DNA of 64,000 nucleotides from Algoriphagus zhangzhouensis (GTDB taxonomy: Bacteria; Bacteroidota; Bacteroidia; Cytophagales; Cyclobacteriaceae): contig NZ_FRXN01000005.1 in the NCBI RefSeq assembly GCF_900148515.1, forward strand, positions 131,186 to 195,185. Reading direction: 5' to 3'. This document shows positions 27,265 through 35,830 of the stretch, piece by piece. The stretch's first letter is position 1. Each line of letters opens with the position of its first letter. Below the pieces are notes generated by a model. That model searched no databases. It saw nothing but the letters and a program-made list of their open reading frames with translations, and had not been told where the DNA came from. The translations under genes and the position numbers were made by a program.

Positions 27265-27831
27265 TTAATAATTCATGGAAATGAAATCTCCATTTAAATC
27301 ATAGCTATATGTGAAAGTCGTCCCTCCATTTTCCGGCTGAAGAAGAACCAAATACTGGATTTTAGACCTTTCTCCATCTTTAGGGATTTTTACGATAGCC
27401 ATTTGAAGGGAGGGGTTTGGAATCTCTTTTTCTTCCTCCAATTTTTCTTTGGATTTTACTACCAAGTCCCCCAGTTTGGCTAGATCGATTGGATCACCAA
27501 GCTGGAACATGAAATCAGAAGCATTCATGCCTTGAGGTACCTCTAAGGTGATGTCAGAAGTTTGAGTCCACATATCATTGGATTGAGTCCATTGCCCCAT
27601 TTTAAGAGAGGAAGGATCACTCGTGACAGTCACTGAGATGATGTTTCCAATTGAATTATTATGGCTGATAGCTAGATCGGTAAAGTATGCATCCTCTCCA
27701 AATTTGTCCTTGAGAGCTTTCTCAATAACAAGGAAGCCATCCGCATTTGCTTCTTGATTGCTGGCTCCGCCACCACAAGCATGAAGGAGTGCCAGCACAA
27801 GAAATAGACCTGGTATTTTAAGACTTTTCAT
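27265..27831 (-). CDS. Hypothetical lipoprotein
   Basis: A 188-residue protein with a lipoprotein signal (LLHACGGG) and a beta-rich mature part without recognised motifs. It lies 17 nt after a small membrane protein and 109 nt before the YbjN-like gene, so it may be the end of a leading two-gene unit or the second gene of the long run. Confidence 0.68.
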   Translation of the reverse strand: MKSLKIPGLFLVLALLHACGGGASNQEANADGFLVIEKALKDKFGEDAYFTDLAISHNNSIGNIISVTVTSDPSSLKMGQWTQSNDMWTQTSDITLEVPQGMNASDFMFQLGDPIDLAKLGDLVVKSKEKLEEEKEIPNPSLQMAIVKIPKDGERSKIQYLVLLQPENGGTTFTYSYDLNGDFISMNY

Positions 27832-27848
27832 TTCTTGAATGTTGAAGA

Positions 27849-28070
27849 TTAGTCTTCTACTTCTTCAGAATCCCTACCGTACATATAGAACAAAGCTCCT
27901 CCTACCGCGATCAATAAAACCCGAATGATCCAGCCCATTCCGCTTCCCCAGATGTCTATCCAGGCTAATAGCCTGATGTTGTAATTAAAAATTGATAGAA
28001 CCATTGACATGATCCCCATGGCTGCTAGTAAAAGTCCGCCTTTCCCAAGTTTTGCTTTGATGTCTTCCAT
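27849..28070 (-). CDS. Small two-helix membrane protein
   Basis: A 73-residue protein with two membrane helices (about 10-30 and 44-64) and an acidic C-terminus. It appears to be the first gene of the envelope run; 214 nt of upstream DNA show no gene and no clear promoter pair. Function unknown. Confidence 0.65.
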   Translation of the reverse strand: MEDIKAKLGKGGLLLAAMGIMSMVLSIFNYNIRLLAWIDIWGSGMGWIIRVLLIAVGGALFYMYGRDSEEVED

Positions 28071-28284
28071 TTGTATTGATCTTTTAAGTTTTTTAAAAAG
28101 TGCTCCAAGGCTGTTTTGAATCCTTGAATTCCTGTTTTCTTAAGATCAATGTTGTGAAATTCTAGACTAAGAAAAATAGCCAGTCTATATCCGTAATGTC
28201 CAGCTTTATATTAGTAAAAAGACGTTTAGTTTTCGTTTTTCTGAAAATTGGAAAATGAAGAATTTCCCCTAAATAATGTATGTC

Positions 28285-29022
28285 CTAGTGTCGATTGAAT
28301 TCTAGGAAAGTTGTCAAAAAAGCTTCTTTCTTTCGGAAAGAAACAGGGATCTGTATCCCATTCTTCAGATAGATGGTGCCTGATTTATCATACTTGTCGA
28401 TGAACTTCAAGTTGACCATGAAGGATTGATGAGGTCTAGTGAAATGGACCTTTTCAAGTTGCTCCTCATAGGTTTTGATGGGTTTGGATGCGATATATTT
28501 TTTTCCATTTGACAAGTGAAAGGTTGTGTAACCTTTATCGGACTCGCAATACAACAATTCCGACAAATCAATGACCTGAAAGCTGTCACTTAATGAGAGT
28601 ACCAGCGTAGAATCATCTTGGTACCAAACTTTTTTTGATTGATTGATCTGTTCTTTCTGTTGGACTGAACTTTTGTTTTGCACTTTTTTCAAAGCAATCT
28701 GAAGCTCTTCAGGATCAACCGGTTTCATTAGATAATCCACAGCTCCGATTTTTAGGGCTTTAAGTGCAAATTCCTCATAGGCTGTAATGAATATGACCTT
28801 GAAGTCCAGATGTTCGGTTTGATCCAAAAAATCAAATCCTGTCCCATCTGATAAATTGATATCTAAAAATACTAACTCAGGCTTGCAGGCATTGGCGACA
28901 ATTACTGCCTCCTTGACAGATTCACATTCGCCAATGACATTTATCTCAGAGCTAACAGAGTTAAGTAAATTGATCAGGCCCTTTCGGATATAGGCTTTGT
29001 CTTCAATTACCAGCGCATTCAT
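28285..29022 (-). CDS. LytTR-type response regulator
   Basis: A 245-residue protein. An N-terminal receiver domain has the phospho-acceptor Asp54 (VFLDINLSDGTGFDFL) and the conserved Lys100 (DYLMKPVDPEEL). A C-terminal LytTR DNA-binding domain follows (about 140-240; LLYCESDKGYTTFHL, FTRPHQSFMVNL, IPVSFRKK). Its ATG overlaps the stop of the sensor kinase gene (ATGA, 29019-29022), so it pairs with that kinase. The target genes are not evident; the envelope run begins about 215 nt downstream. Confidence 0.93.
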   Translation of the reverse strand: MNALVIEDKAYIRKGLINLLNSVSSEINVIGECESVKEAVIVANACKPELVFLDINLSDGTGFDFLDQTEHLDFKVIFITAYEEFALKALKIGAVDYLMKPVDPEELQIALKKVQNKSSVQQKEQINQSKKVWYQDDSTLVLSLSDSFQVIDLSELLYCESDKGYTTFHLSNGKKYIASKPIKTYEEQLEKVHFTRPHQSFMVNLKFIDKYDKSGTIYLKNGIQIPVSFRKKEAFLTTFLEFNRH

Positions 29023-31208
29023 GATTCTTGGCTTAGTTTATATGGGATGGTCAAAGTCACTATGGTTCCTTTTTCATTGTATTTGGATCTATCTTCAATC
29101 TTGATATCTCCTTTCATTTTGAAATCATTGGATAGAATTTTTAACCGCTCTGAGGTAATCGCAGTTGATAAGGACTTCTTGTTTTTTGATTGACTTCCTC
29201 GTTGAGAATCGATTCCTATTCCATTGTCAGAGATGGTACAAATAAGTTGCTCTCCTTCATATTTTAGAGAAATATCAATTTTACTTTCTTCAGATTGTCC
29301 ATTGAAAGCGTGTTCTATCGCATTTTCTACAAATGGCTGAATCAGCATAGGTGGGATTTCTATTTGGCTTGGGTCAGTTTTCTCGTTGACATGGATTGTA
29401 AAATGGAATTTATTATCCTCGAGATTAAGGAGTGAAAGATAGTTTTCTACCGCTGTAATTTCCCTCGAGAGCAATACCAATTTATCTCTCGAGTTTTCCA
29501 GGATGATTCGAAGTAGTCTGGAGAATTTTGAGAGGTAGTTCACTGATTTGCTTTCTTCTTTATTGAGAATCATCCCTTGGAGGACAGATAGAGAATTGAA
29601 GATAAAATGCGGTGTCATTTGGGAACGAAGCAGTTTTTGCTCTACAATGACATGTTTGGTTTTTGATTTCTCGTTTTTAAGTTTTTCAATAAAAATCAAT
29701 GTGCCCAATGCGATGGAAATCAATAAGATGCCGATGATGGCCCAGAGGTAATTTTGTCTGGTTTTTGCCAAATCCTGGGAAGTGTCCAATACAGTTTTTG
29801 TCAATTTCAATTCTCTAATATTAGCAGAATCAAGTTCCAATTTGTATTTATACTCGTATTCCAGTTGAGCTATTTTTTCTATGTTTTCCTTATTAAAAAG
29901 ACTGTCGTCCAATATTTTATATTGCTTATGGTTTTGGAGCGCTTTTTTGAAATCACCGGTAGCTTCATAAATTAAGGAAAGCAATTCTGAGGCTTCTTTT
30001 TGGTAGTTTAAGAAGCCTGAATTTTCGGATATTTCATATGCTTTTAGTGCCTTAGACAAAGCTTTGTTATACTCTGTTTGTTTTGCTAAAACTCTGGATT
30101 GTCCAATATAAGCTCCAGATAATGTTTCTTTATTTTCGATTTCTAAACTGATTTTTTCCGATTGAGAGAAGTAAGATTTTGCCTTGTCGAGAGTATTAAG
30201 TTTTAAATAAATTCCGCCAATATTATTTAGAATGGAAGGTATTTCACTGTCAGCTTCTATTTGTTTGCTTATCTCTAGTGCATCAAAATATTTTTCAAGT
30301 GCTTTAGTTAAATCATCCAATTCTTCATAAATAGTCCCTATCCCATTCAAAGTATTAGAAACTCCTTGTTTGCTATTGATTCGTTCATAAATCCCCAAAG
30401 ATCTATCAAATGTTTCCATAGCCTTTTCATAGTCCTTCTGGACTTTGTATATCATAGCTATATTCCCAAGGTTATGGGCCATACTTATACTATCCGCCAA
30501 CTTTTCATTCATATACAACGACTTTTTGAAATGCTCTTGGGCAAGAGGGTAATTGCCTAATTGCATATAAATGTTTCCCAGATTGTTTAGACTGTAGGAA
30601 ACCCGTTGTTCGTTTTGGTTTGATTCAGCAATGGAAAGCGCTTTATTCAAATAAGAAATGGCCTCCTCAAATTCACCTAACCCTTCATAGGCAGTTCCTA
30701 AATTCAAGAGACTTGCCGAAAGATTATCGCTTCCGATTTCTTCTTCTATTGAAATTGCTTTTTTGAAATTTGCAATCGCATTTCTGAGCTCACCTTTGTT
30801 TCTAAAAGTGATTCCCATGGCATTGTAACTGTTTGCTATTCCTTTCTTAAAATTTATGCTTTCATATAGTTTTAGTGCTTGATCATAATTTTGCAATGCT
30901 TGATCGTAATTCGATTGTATCGCTTCAGTTATGCCCTTGATGTAAATACTTCTTGCCTTACCTTTTTTAAATCCAATAGCATCGGCCAACTCTTCAGATT
31001 CGTTTAAATATTCAAGGGATTTTGGAATGTCTCTGCTGAAAAAAGAGAAGGCAAGAGCATTTAAAAGATTAACCCTTGTTGAATCCTTATTTGTATGAAT
31101 CTCTAATTCTGTTTTTAAGCTATCAATAGTTTGAGTTTGTGCAATTGTATTTGTCCAAATCAGAGAGAATAACAAAAAAGTAAGTACAGTTCTAAAAGTA
31201 AATCGCAT
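29019..31208 (-). CDS. TPR-containing LytS/YehU-type sensor histidine kinase
   Basis: A 729-residue protein. Its order is signal peptide (ending near TIAQTQT), a periplasmic array of about ten tetratricopeptide repeats (about 35-430), one membrane helix (LWAIIGILLISIALGTLIF), a coiled coil, then a His_kinase domain with LRSQMTPHFIFNSLSVLQ (phospho-accepting His). A HATPase region follows, with PPMLIQPFVENAIEHAF (N-box) and ISDNGIG (G1). It is the partner of the LytTR regulator encoded with a 4-nt overlap. The TPR sensor suggests detection of a protein or peptide ligand. Confidence 0.93.
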   Translation of the reverse strand: MRFTFRTVLTFLLFSLIWTNTIAQTQTIDSLKTELEIHTNKDSTRVNLLNALAFSFFSRDIPKSLEYLNESEELADAIGFKKGKARSIYIKGITEAIQSNYDQALQNYDQALKLYESINFKKGIANSYNAMGITFRNKGELRNAIANFKKAISIEEEIGSDNLSASLLNLGTAYEGLGEFEEAISYLNKALSIAESNQNEQRVSYSLNNLGNIYMQLGNYPLAQEHFKKSLYMNEKLADSISMAHNLGNIAMIYKVQKDYEKAMETFDRSLGIYERINSKQGVSNTLNGIGTIYEELDDLTKALEKYFDALEISKQIEADSEIPSILNNIGGIYLKLNTLDKAKSYFSQSEKISLEIENKETLSGAYIGQSRVLAKQTEYNKALSKALKAYEISENSGFLNYQKEASELLSLIYEATGDFKKALQNHKQYKILDDSLFNKENIEKIAQLEYEYKYKLELDSANIRELKLTKTVLDTSQDLAKTRQNYLWAIIGILLISIALGTLIFIEKLKNEKSKTKHVIVEQKLLRSQMTPHFIFNSLSVLQGMILNKEESKSVNYLSKFSRLLRIILENSRDKLVLLSREITAVENYLSLLNLEDNKFHFTIHVNEKTDPSQIEIPPMLIQPFVENAIEHAFNGQSEESKIDISLKYEGEQLICTISDNGIGIDSQRGSQSKNKKSLSTAITSERLKILSNDFKMKGDIKIEDRSKYNEKGTIVTLTIPYKLSQES

Positions 31209-31540
31209 GTTTTTTCTGAGAATGTTGATTAGGATCTTCCCGAAGTTTGAAAATGGAATTTGACAAAGGATTTATGCATGTTAAATATCCTTTTAAAATT
31301 GTTTGAAGGTTAATGGAATCTAATCTTGACCAAAATAATTGTTTCTATTTCTTTTTGGTAAGAATGATAGAGTTTTCTGAACGAAACCTGTATTTCAAAA
31401 AATATCCGTCTCTTTCCAATCAATATTCGTTCGAGCAAATTTTCCTTTATAAGATGTTTAATGATGTGAAGATGGATCGATGAGTTTGTGAAACTTATTT
31501 TAATCCCACATTACCTTTTTATTACATGTGACAGGAGGTG
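31209..31540. other. Intergenic region between sensor kinase and EEP gene
   Basis: About 330 bases of AT-rich DNA that must hold the minus-strand promoter of the two-component operon. No perfect TTTG/TAnnTTTG pair was found for it, and no convincing gene. Confidence 0.5.
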
Positions 31541-31572
31541 TTTGAGGAGGCTTATGGATTATTTTATTTTTG
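31541..31572 (+). promoter_or_regulatory. Promoter of the EEP-family gene (full consensus)
   Basis: TTTG at 31541-31544, 20 nt, then TATTTTTG at 31565-31572: both boxes match the Bacteroidota housekeeping consensus exactly with ideal spacing. The predicted transcript starts near 31578, leaving a leader of about 125 nt. Confidence 0.65.
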
Positions 31573-31660
31573 ATTTAAGAAGAAACTTAACAGCTTTAAA
31601 AAAGAATCATGAATCCAAACTTGGGTCAGAATCCAGGTTGGGAATAGAAAGAATTAATTT

Positions 31661-31687
31661 GATCCCCAGATTTATTTTCTGGGGATC
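31661..31687 (+). promoter_or_regulatory. Leader hairpin 15 nt before the EEP start codon
   Basis: A perfect 9-bp GC-rich stem (31661-31669 with 31679-31687, loop atttatttt) is followed by a short TTT. It lies inside the predicted leader and just before ATG 31703, so it could act as an attenuator or block ribosome entry. Confidence 0.55.
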
Positions 31688-31702
31688 TTTAAATTGGCAA
31701 TT

Positions 31703-32542
31703 ATGAAAAAACAACTCTTAGCATTATTTGTATTCTTAGTGTCCATTTCTGCGTATGCACAAGGTTCTGAGGATATTAAAGTCTCAAGTTTTAATTTGAG
31801 AATGGATACACCCCGCGATAGCATCAATGCTTGGCCGAATCGAAAAGAAATGGTCAAGTCTTTGATCCAGTATCACGATTTTGACATTATTGGAACCCAG
31901 GAAGGCTTTATTCATCAATTGACAGATTTGATGGAGATGCCTGGATTTGCATTTATCGGAGCAGGTAGAGATGATGGAAAGCAAGGTGGCGAGCATTCAG
32001 CTATCATTTATAAAACTGATCGATTCAAAGTGCTTGAATCTGGAGATTTTTGGTTGAGAGAAAATCCAGATGAACCAGGATTGGGCTGGGATGCTACTTG
32101 CTGTAATCGAATCGCTTCTTGGGGGCTTTTCAAGGACTTGGAAAATGGAAATGAGTTCTATGTATTCAATGCTCATTTTGATCATCAAGGGGTAGTTGCT
32201 AGAAAAGAATCTGGGAAGTTGATGGTGAAAAAAATGAAAGAAATCGCCAAAGGAAAACCTGTCATCTGTACAGGAGATTTTAATTCCACTCCTGATACGG
32301 AGCAGATTATTGGATTGTCGGAGTTTTTGAATGATTCTTATAAAGTTTCAAAAATGAAACCTTATGGGCCGGTAGGAACCACCAATGCATTTGTGTTTAC
32401 CGCACCCATGAAAAACAGAATTGACTATGTTTTTGTAAGTGATGACTTCGAAGTATCCAAATATGCAGTATTGACGGACGCTTTGAATCAGCGCTATCCT
32501 TCTGATCATTTGCCTGTTGTGGCGACTGTCAATTTCAAATAA
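31703..32542 (+). CDS. Secreted endonuclease/exonuclease/phosphatase (EEP) family protein
   Basis: A 279-residue protein with a signal peptide (cleavage SAYAQ). The EEP active-site blocks are all present: SSFNLRMD, GTQEGF (metal-binding Glu), FNAHFDHQG (catalytic region), CTGDFNSTP (Asp/Asn) and YPSDHLPV (catalytic Asp-His). It is a Mg2+-dependent phosphodiesterase or phosphomonoesterase, probably exported; its substrate (nucleic acid, phospholipid or sugar phosphate) cannot be read from the sequence. ATG 31703 is used because it begins a normal signal peptide. Promoter, leader hairpin and terminator make it a single-gene unit. Confidence 0.9.
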   Translation: MKKQLLALFVFLVSISAYAQGSEDIKVSSFNLRMDTPRDSINAWPNRKEMVKSLIQYHDFDIIGTQEGFIHQLTDLMEMPGFAFIGAGRDDGKQGGEHSAIIYKTDRFKVLESGDFWLRENPDEPGLGWDATCCNRIASWGLFKDLENGNEFYVFNAHFDHQGVVARKESGKLMVKKMKEIAKGKPVICTGDFNSTPDTEQIIGLSEFLNDSYKVSKMKPYGPVGTTNAFVFTAPMKNRIDYVFVSDDFEVSKYAVLTDALNQRYPSDHLPVVATVNFK

Positions 32543-32598
32543 TAAGAAGTCAACATTCGAAAATTTTTGAATGAATTTTCGATGGATTTTAAATTTCT

Positions 32599-32625
32599 AG
32601 CCCGGTTTTTTTGCCGGGCTTTTTT
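32599..32625 (+). terminator. Terminator of the EEP gene
   Basis: A 7-bp GC-rich stem (32599-32605 with 32614-32620) is followed by six T. It lies 56 nt after the stop. Confidence 0.9.
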
Positions 32626-32735
32626 GTTGAATTCAAATAGCCTTTTGATCCTTTGGAAATCAGACATAAAGAAATTTTCTTATTTGGAATGTTCGAAAGA
32701 AGAAAATAAAAACCTCCACCTACCAATTTTCTGAT

Positions 32736-32743
32736 TACTTTTG
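32736..32743 (+). promoter_or_regulatory. Candidate -7 box for the riboswitch-metE transcript
   Basis: TACTTTTG matches TAnnTTTG exactly and lies about 35 nt before the riboswitch fold. No TTTG is present at the expected -33 distance. Confidence 0.4.
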
Positions 32744-32777
32744 GCCCTCTCGTTCTTTGGTTCAATTAAAAATCAAA

Positions 32778-32960
32778 GCCGTTGTCGGTTTCCCTTAACG
32801 GGAATTAATAAGGAACCATGTGAAAATCATGGACTGTCGCGCAACTGTAACCCTGTTCCGAATTTTCGGAAACAAGCTTTTTCCAAGAATGCCATTGTTT
32901 GCATCCAGCAAATGAGAAGGCGGAAAAGGTCAGGGAAGTCAGGAGACTTGCCACAACGCA
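32778..32960 (+). promoter_or_regulatory. Cobalamin (B12) riboswitch controlling metE
   Basis: It contains the hallmark blocks of the cobalamin aptamer in order: GGAACC...GTGAAAATC (32812-32829), GGACTGTCGCGCAACTGTAA (32831-32850), and the B12-box-like AAGTCAGGAGACTTGCCAC (32936-32953). The outer stem pairs gttgt (32781-32785) with acaac (32952-32956). It is followed by metE, a classic target that is switched off when B12 is available for MetH. The exact ends and the expression platform are approximate. Confidence 0.92.
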
Positions 32961-33129
32961 TTGACATTGCTTTCGCGATCTGAAGTTATTGTCAGGCATT
33001 GAACTCTACCATTTCCATTTTTTCATGGGATATGTATGTCCAATTCTGTCTTTCTTCTTTTCCTGTAAGCAATTGATTCTTCCATTCTGACGAGTGTTAA
33101 TCAATTTTCTAAATTTTAATGCTTACATC

Positions 33130-35433
33130 ATGTTGACAAACAACTTGGGCTATCCGCGAATAGGTAGCTTACGTCAATTGAAAAAGGCCTGCGAAAATTA
33201 TTGGGCAGGCAAAATCAGCCAACAACAATTGTTGCGAGAAGGCCATTTGATCAAAAAGGCCAATTGGGAACTTCAAAAGGAGTTGGGGATTGACAAAATC
33301 CCATCCAATGATTTTTCATTTTATGATCAGGTGCTGGATATGTCTCTGATGGTCAATGCGATCCCTGAAAGGTTTCATGAGGTGCTTTTGAAGGAAGGTA
33401 AATCTGAATTGGATTTATACTTTGCCATGGCCAGAGGCTATCAAAATGATGGCTTGGACATCGTAGCGCTTGAAATGACCAAGTGGTTTGATACCAATTA
33501 CCATTACCTGGTTCCTGAGTTTCGAAAAGACCAACCTTTCAAGCTTTTTTCAACCAAAGTGATCGATGAATTCCAAGAAGCTAAGTATGAGGGGATTCAT
33601 ACCAAGCCTGTTCTGATTGGTCCGGTTTCCTATCTTTTATTGGGTAAGGAAAAGGAAAGAGGGTTCAACCGGATTGATTTGATTTCAAACTTGCTGCCTG
33701 TTTATCTCGAAATTCTGAAAAAGTTGGAAGAGGCAGGTGCAGACTGGATTCAATTGGATGAGCCGAGCTTGGTCATGGATTTGAAGAATGATGAAATCGA
33801 GGCATTTCAGGTAGTTTATAGCCAGATTAGAAAAGCATTTCCTTACCTGAAAATCTTGGTTTCCAGTTATTTTGGATCCATTAAGCACCAATTGGATTGG
33901 TTGTCCTCCCTTCCCATCTGTGCCTTGCATGTGGACCTGACGAGAGGAGAAGAGCAATTGTCAGATGTTTTGGCTCATATTCCTGCTGATATCACTCTGT
34001 CTTTGGGTGTAGTGGACGGTAGAAATATCTGGATCAATGATTACTCCAAGTCTTTAAATCTCCTTGAGGAAGCGATCCAACAGCGAGGAGAGGAACGAGT
34101 TTGGATTTCCCCTTCCTGCTCATTGATTCATGTTCCTTGTGATTTAGAATTGGAAACAAATGAAGAATCACTCAAGTCCGAAATCAAGGCCTGGATGGCT
34201 TTTGCCAAGCAAAAATTGGAAGAATTAGCAGCCTTGAAAAAACTTGTAACCTCTCGAGAAAACGAGTTGTTTTCAAGAAATCAGAAATTGATTCAGGCTC
34301 GAAAGTCTTCAGATTTGGTTCATAATTCCAATGTTAAAGAAGAAGCTTGGTCCTTGTCTAGAGGTTCTGATACGCGCAAAAACCCATTCTCAGTCAGGAA
34401 GATTTTGCAACAGGCTCATCTAGATCTTCCGGCATTTCCTACAACTACAATTGGCTCTTTCCCACAAACCAAAGAAGTGAGAGCTTGGAGATTACAATTC
34501 AAGAAAGGTCTGCTAGGGAAAGTAGAATATGAGAATTTGTTGAAACAAGAGATCAAGGAAACCATTCAATGGCAAGAAGAGGTTGGCTTGGATGTTTTGG
34601 TTCATGGAGAATATGAGAGGAATGACATGGTGGAATACTTTGGAGAAAAGCTGGATGGATTTGCATTCACCCAAAATGGATGGGTTCAGAGTTACGGTTC
34701 TCGCTGCGTCAAGCCTCCAGTAATCTACGGTGATGTTTCTAGGCCTGAAGCCATGACGGTAGAGTGGACTTCCTTTGCACAAGCTTGTACTGACAAATTG
34801 GTCAAGGGGATGCTGACAGGTCCTGTGACCATTTTGCAATGGTCCTTTGTGCGAGATGATCAACCAAGGTCCTCAACAGCCCTTCAAATAGCCATTGCTA
34901 TTAGAAAAGAAGTGATTGATCTGGAAAAGGCAGGAATCAAAATCATTCAAATTGATGAGCCTGCTATTCGAGAAGGATTGCCTTTGAGAAAAGAAGAATG
35001 GAAGGGTTACTTAGATTGGGCGATCCGTGCATTCCGAATTTCATCATCTGGGGTGAAAAATCAGACCCAGATTCATACACATATGTGCTACTCTGATTTC
35101 AACGATATCATCTCTGAAATCGCTGAAATGGATGCAGATGTTATTACCATCGAGTGTTCCAGATCCCAAATGGAGTTGTTGGATGCCTTTGCTGCATTTC
35201 AATATCCCAATGATATAGGTCCTGGAGTCTATGATATACATTCTCCTCGAGTTCCTTCAGAGGAGGAAATGGTAGATTTATTGGAAAAGGCAATCAGCTA
35301 CCTTCCTCAGGAGAATGTTTGGGTCAATCCTGATTGCGGGTTGAAGACCAGACAGTGGTCAGAAACTACCGAAGCTTTGAAGCGGATGGTCAATGCCGCT
35401 CAGCAGATGAGAGAGAAGCTGCTGGTTAATTGA
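33130..35433 (+). CDS. metE: Cobalamin-independent methionine synthase
   Basis: A 767-residue enzyme that transfers a methyl group from 5-methyltetrahydropteroyl-triglutamate to homocysteine in the cytosol. Start ATG 33130 gives the family N-terminus LTNNLGYPRIG. The C-terminal catalytic barrel has VLVHGEYERNDMVEYF, IQIDEPAIREGLP, and the zinc ligands in IHTHMCYSDF (His, Cys), ITIECSRS (Glu) and NPDCGLKTR (Cys). Length is normal. Expression is under the upstream cobalamin riboswitch. Confidence 0.96.
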   Translation: MLTNNLGYPRIGSLRQLKKACENYWAGKISQQQLLREGHLIKKANWELQKELGIDKIPSNDFSFYDQVLDMSLMVNAIPERFHEVLLKEGKSELDLYFAMARGYQNDGLDIVALEMTKWFDTNYHYLVPEFRKDQPFKLFSTKVIDEFQEAKYEGIHTKPVLIGPVSYLLLGKEKERGFNRIDLISNLLPVYLEILKKLEEAGADWIQLDEPSLVMDLKNDEIEAFQVVYSQIRKAFPYLKILVSSYFGSIKHQLDWLSSLPICALHVDLTRGEEQLSDVLAHIPADITLSLGVVDGRNIWINDYSKSLNLLEEAIQQRGEERVWISPSCSLIHVPCDLELETNEESLKSEIKAWMAFAKQKLEELAALKKLVTSRENELFSRNQKLIQARKSSDLVHNSNVKEEAWSLSRGSDTRKNPFSVRKILQQAHLDLPAFPTTTIGSFPQTKEVRAWRLQFKKGLLGKVEYENLLKQEIKETIQWQEEVGLDVLVHGEYERNDMVEYFGEKLDGFAFTQNGWVQSYGSRCVKPPVIYGDVSRPEAMTVEWTSFAQACTDKLVKGMLTGPVTILQWSFVRDDQPRSSTALQIAIAIRKEVIDLEKAGIKIIQIDEPAIREGLPLRKEEWKGYLDWAIRAFRISSSGVKNQTQIHTHMCYSDFNDIISEIAEMDADVITIECSRSQMELLDAFAAFQYPNDIGPGVYDIHSPRVPSEEEMVDLLEKAISYLPQENVWVNPDCGLKTRQWSETTEALKRMVNAAQQMREKLLVN

Positions 35434-35447
35434 ATTCCTTGATCGGA

Positions 35448-35615
35448 ATGAAGAAAAAAGCTGATTTACTCGAAATGATGGCTTTAGATTTATTCTTGGA
35501 AGGAGAAGAGAAAAAAGAAGTTTACGAGAACCTACTTTCAAAATCTGGTAAAAAACGGATTCATCATCCTTTGATGAGCTGGAAAACCAAATGGGCTTCT
35601 GATTCCAAGAATTAA
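35448..35615 (+). CDS. Possible small Lys/Glu-rich protein downstream of metE
   Basis: A 55-residue frame from ATG 35448, 14 nt after the metE stop, with a helical Lys/Glu-rich sequence (KKKADLLEMMALDLFLEGEE). It ends just before a terminator, so it would be co-transcribed with metE. Coding-like composition and position favour a real gene, but no family is recognised and it could be chance. Confidence 0.4.
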   Translation: MKKKADLLEMMALDLFLEGEEKKEVYENLLSKSGKKRIHHPLMSWKTKWASDSKN

Positions 35616-35624
35616 AAGGTAAAG

Positions 35625-35651
35625 AGGGTGAGATTTTGTCTCACCCTATTT
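35625..35651 (+). terminator. Terminator of the metE transcript
   Basis: A perfect 9-bp stem (35625-35633 with 35639-35647, loop ttttg) is followed by ATTTT. Confidence 0.75.
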
Positions 35652-35652
35652 T

Positions 35653-35827
35653 AACCCGCAATATGCATTAGACTTTCTATTCCGAGCCCATCCGCCGCGG
35701 CGGACAAAATCAATCGCTTTGCTGCATTTAACTCATTCACCAGAGCCTTGCTATGCCTCATTCGCTAAATGCTTGATTTTCTTGCATTTTGAACTCTCAC
35801 TACGGATCCTAATGCATAATCCGGGTT
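35653..35827. repeat. Small foldable element with imperfect terminal inverted repeats (MITE-like)
   Basis: The 175-bp segment is bounded by 19-bp inverted repeats (35653-35671 and 35809-35827) that match at 17 positions. Inside are a GC-rich palindrome (tccgccgcggcgga, 35691-35704) and two nested inverted repeats: aaaatcaa/ttgatttt (35706-35713 with 35773-35780) and gcattta/taaatgc (35724-35730 with 35766-35772). It has no open reading frame and fills the gap between convergent metE and the permease gene. Confidence 0.55.
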
Positions 35828-35830
35828 TAT

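Noticed and set aside
12927..28070. Phage or secretion-system cluster
   Set aside because: No phage structural, portal, terminase or secretion ATPase gene is recognisable; the genes are mostly lipoproteins and small membrane proteins.
31488..31706. A 72-codon open frame on the plus strand before the EEP gene
   Set aside because: It overlaps the promoter, leader hairpin and start codon of the real gene, and its sequence does not look like a protein.
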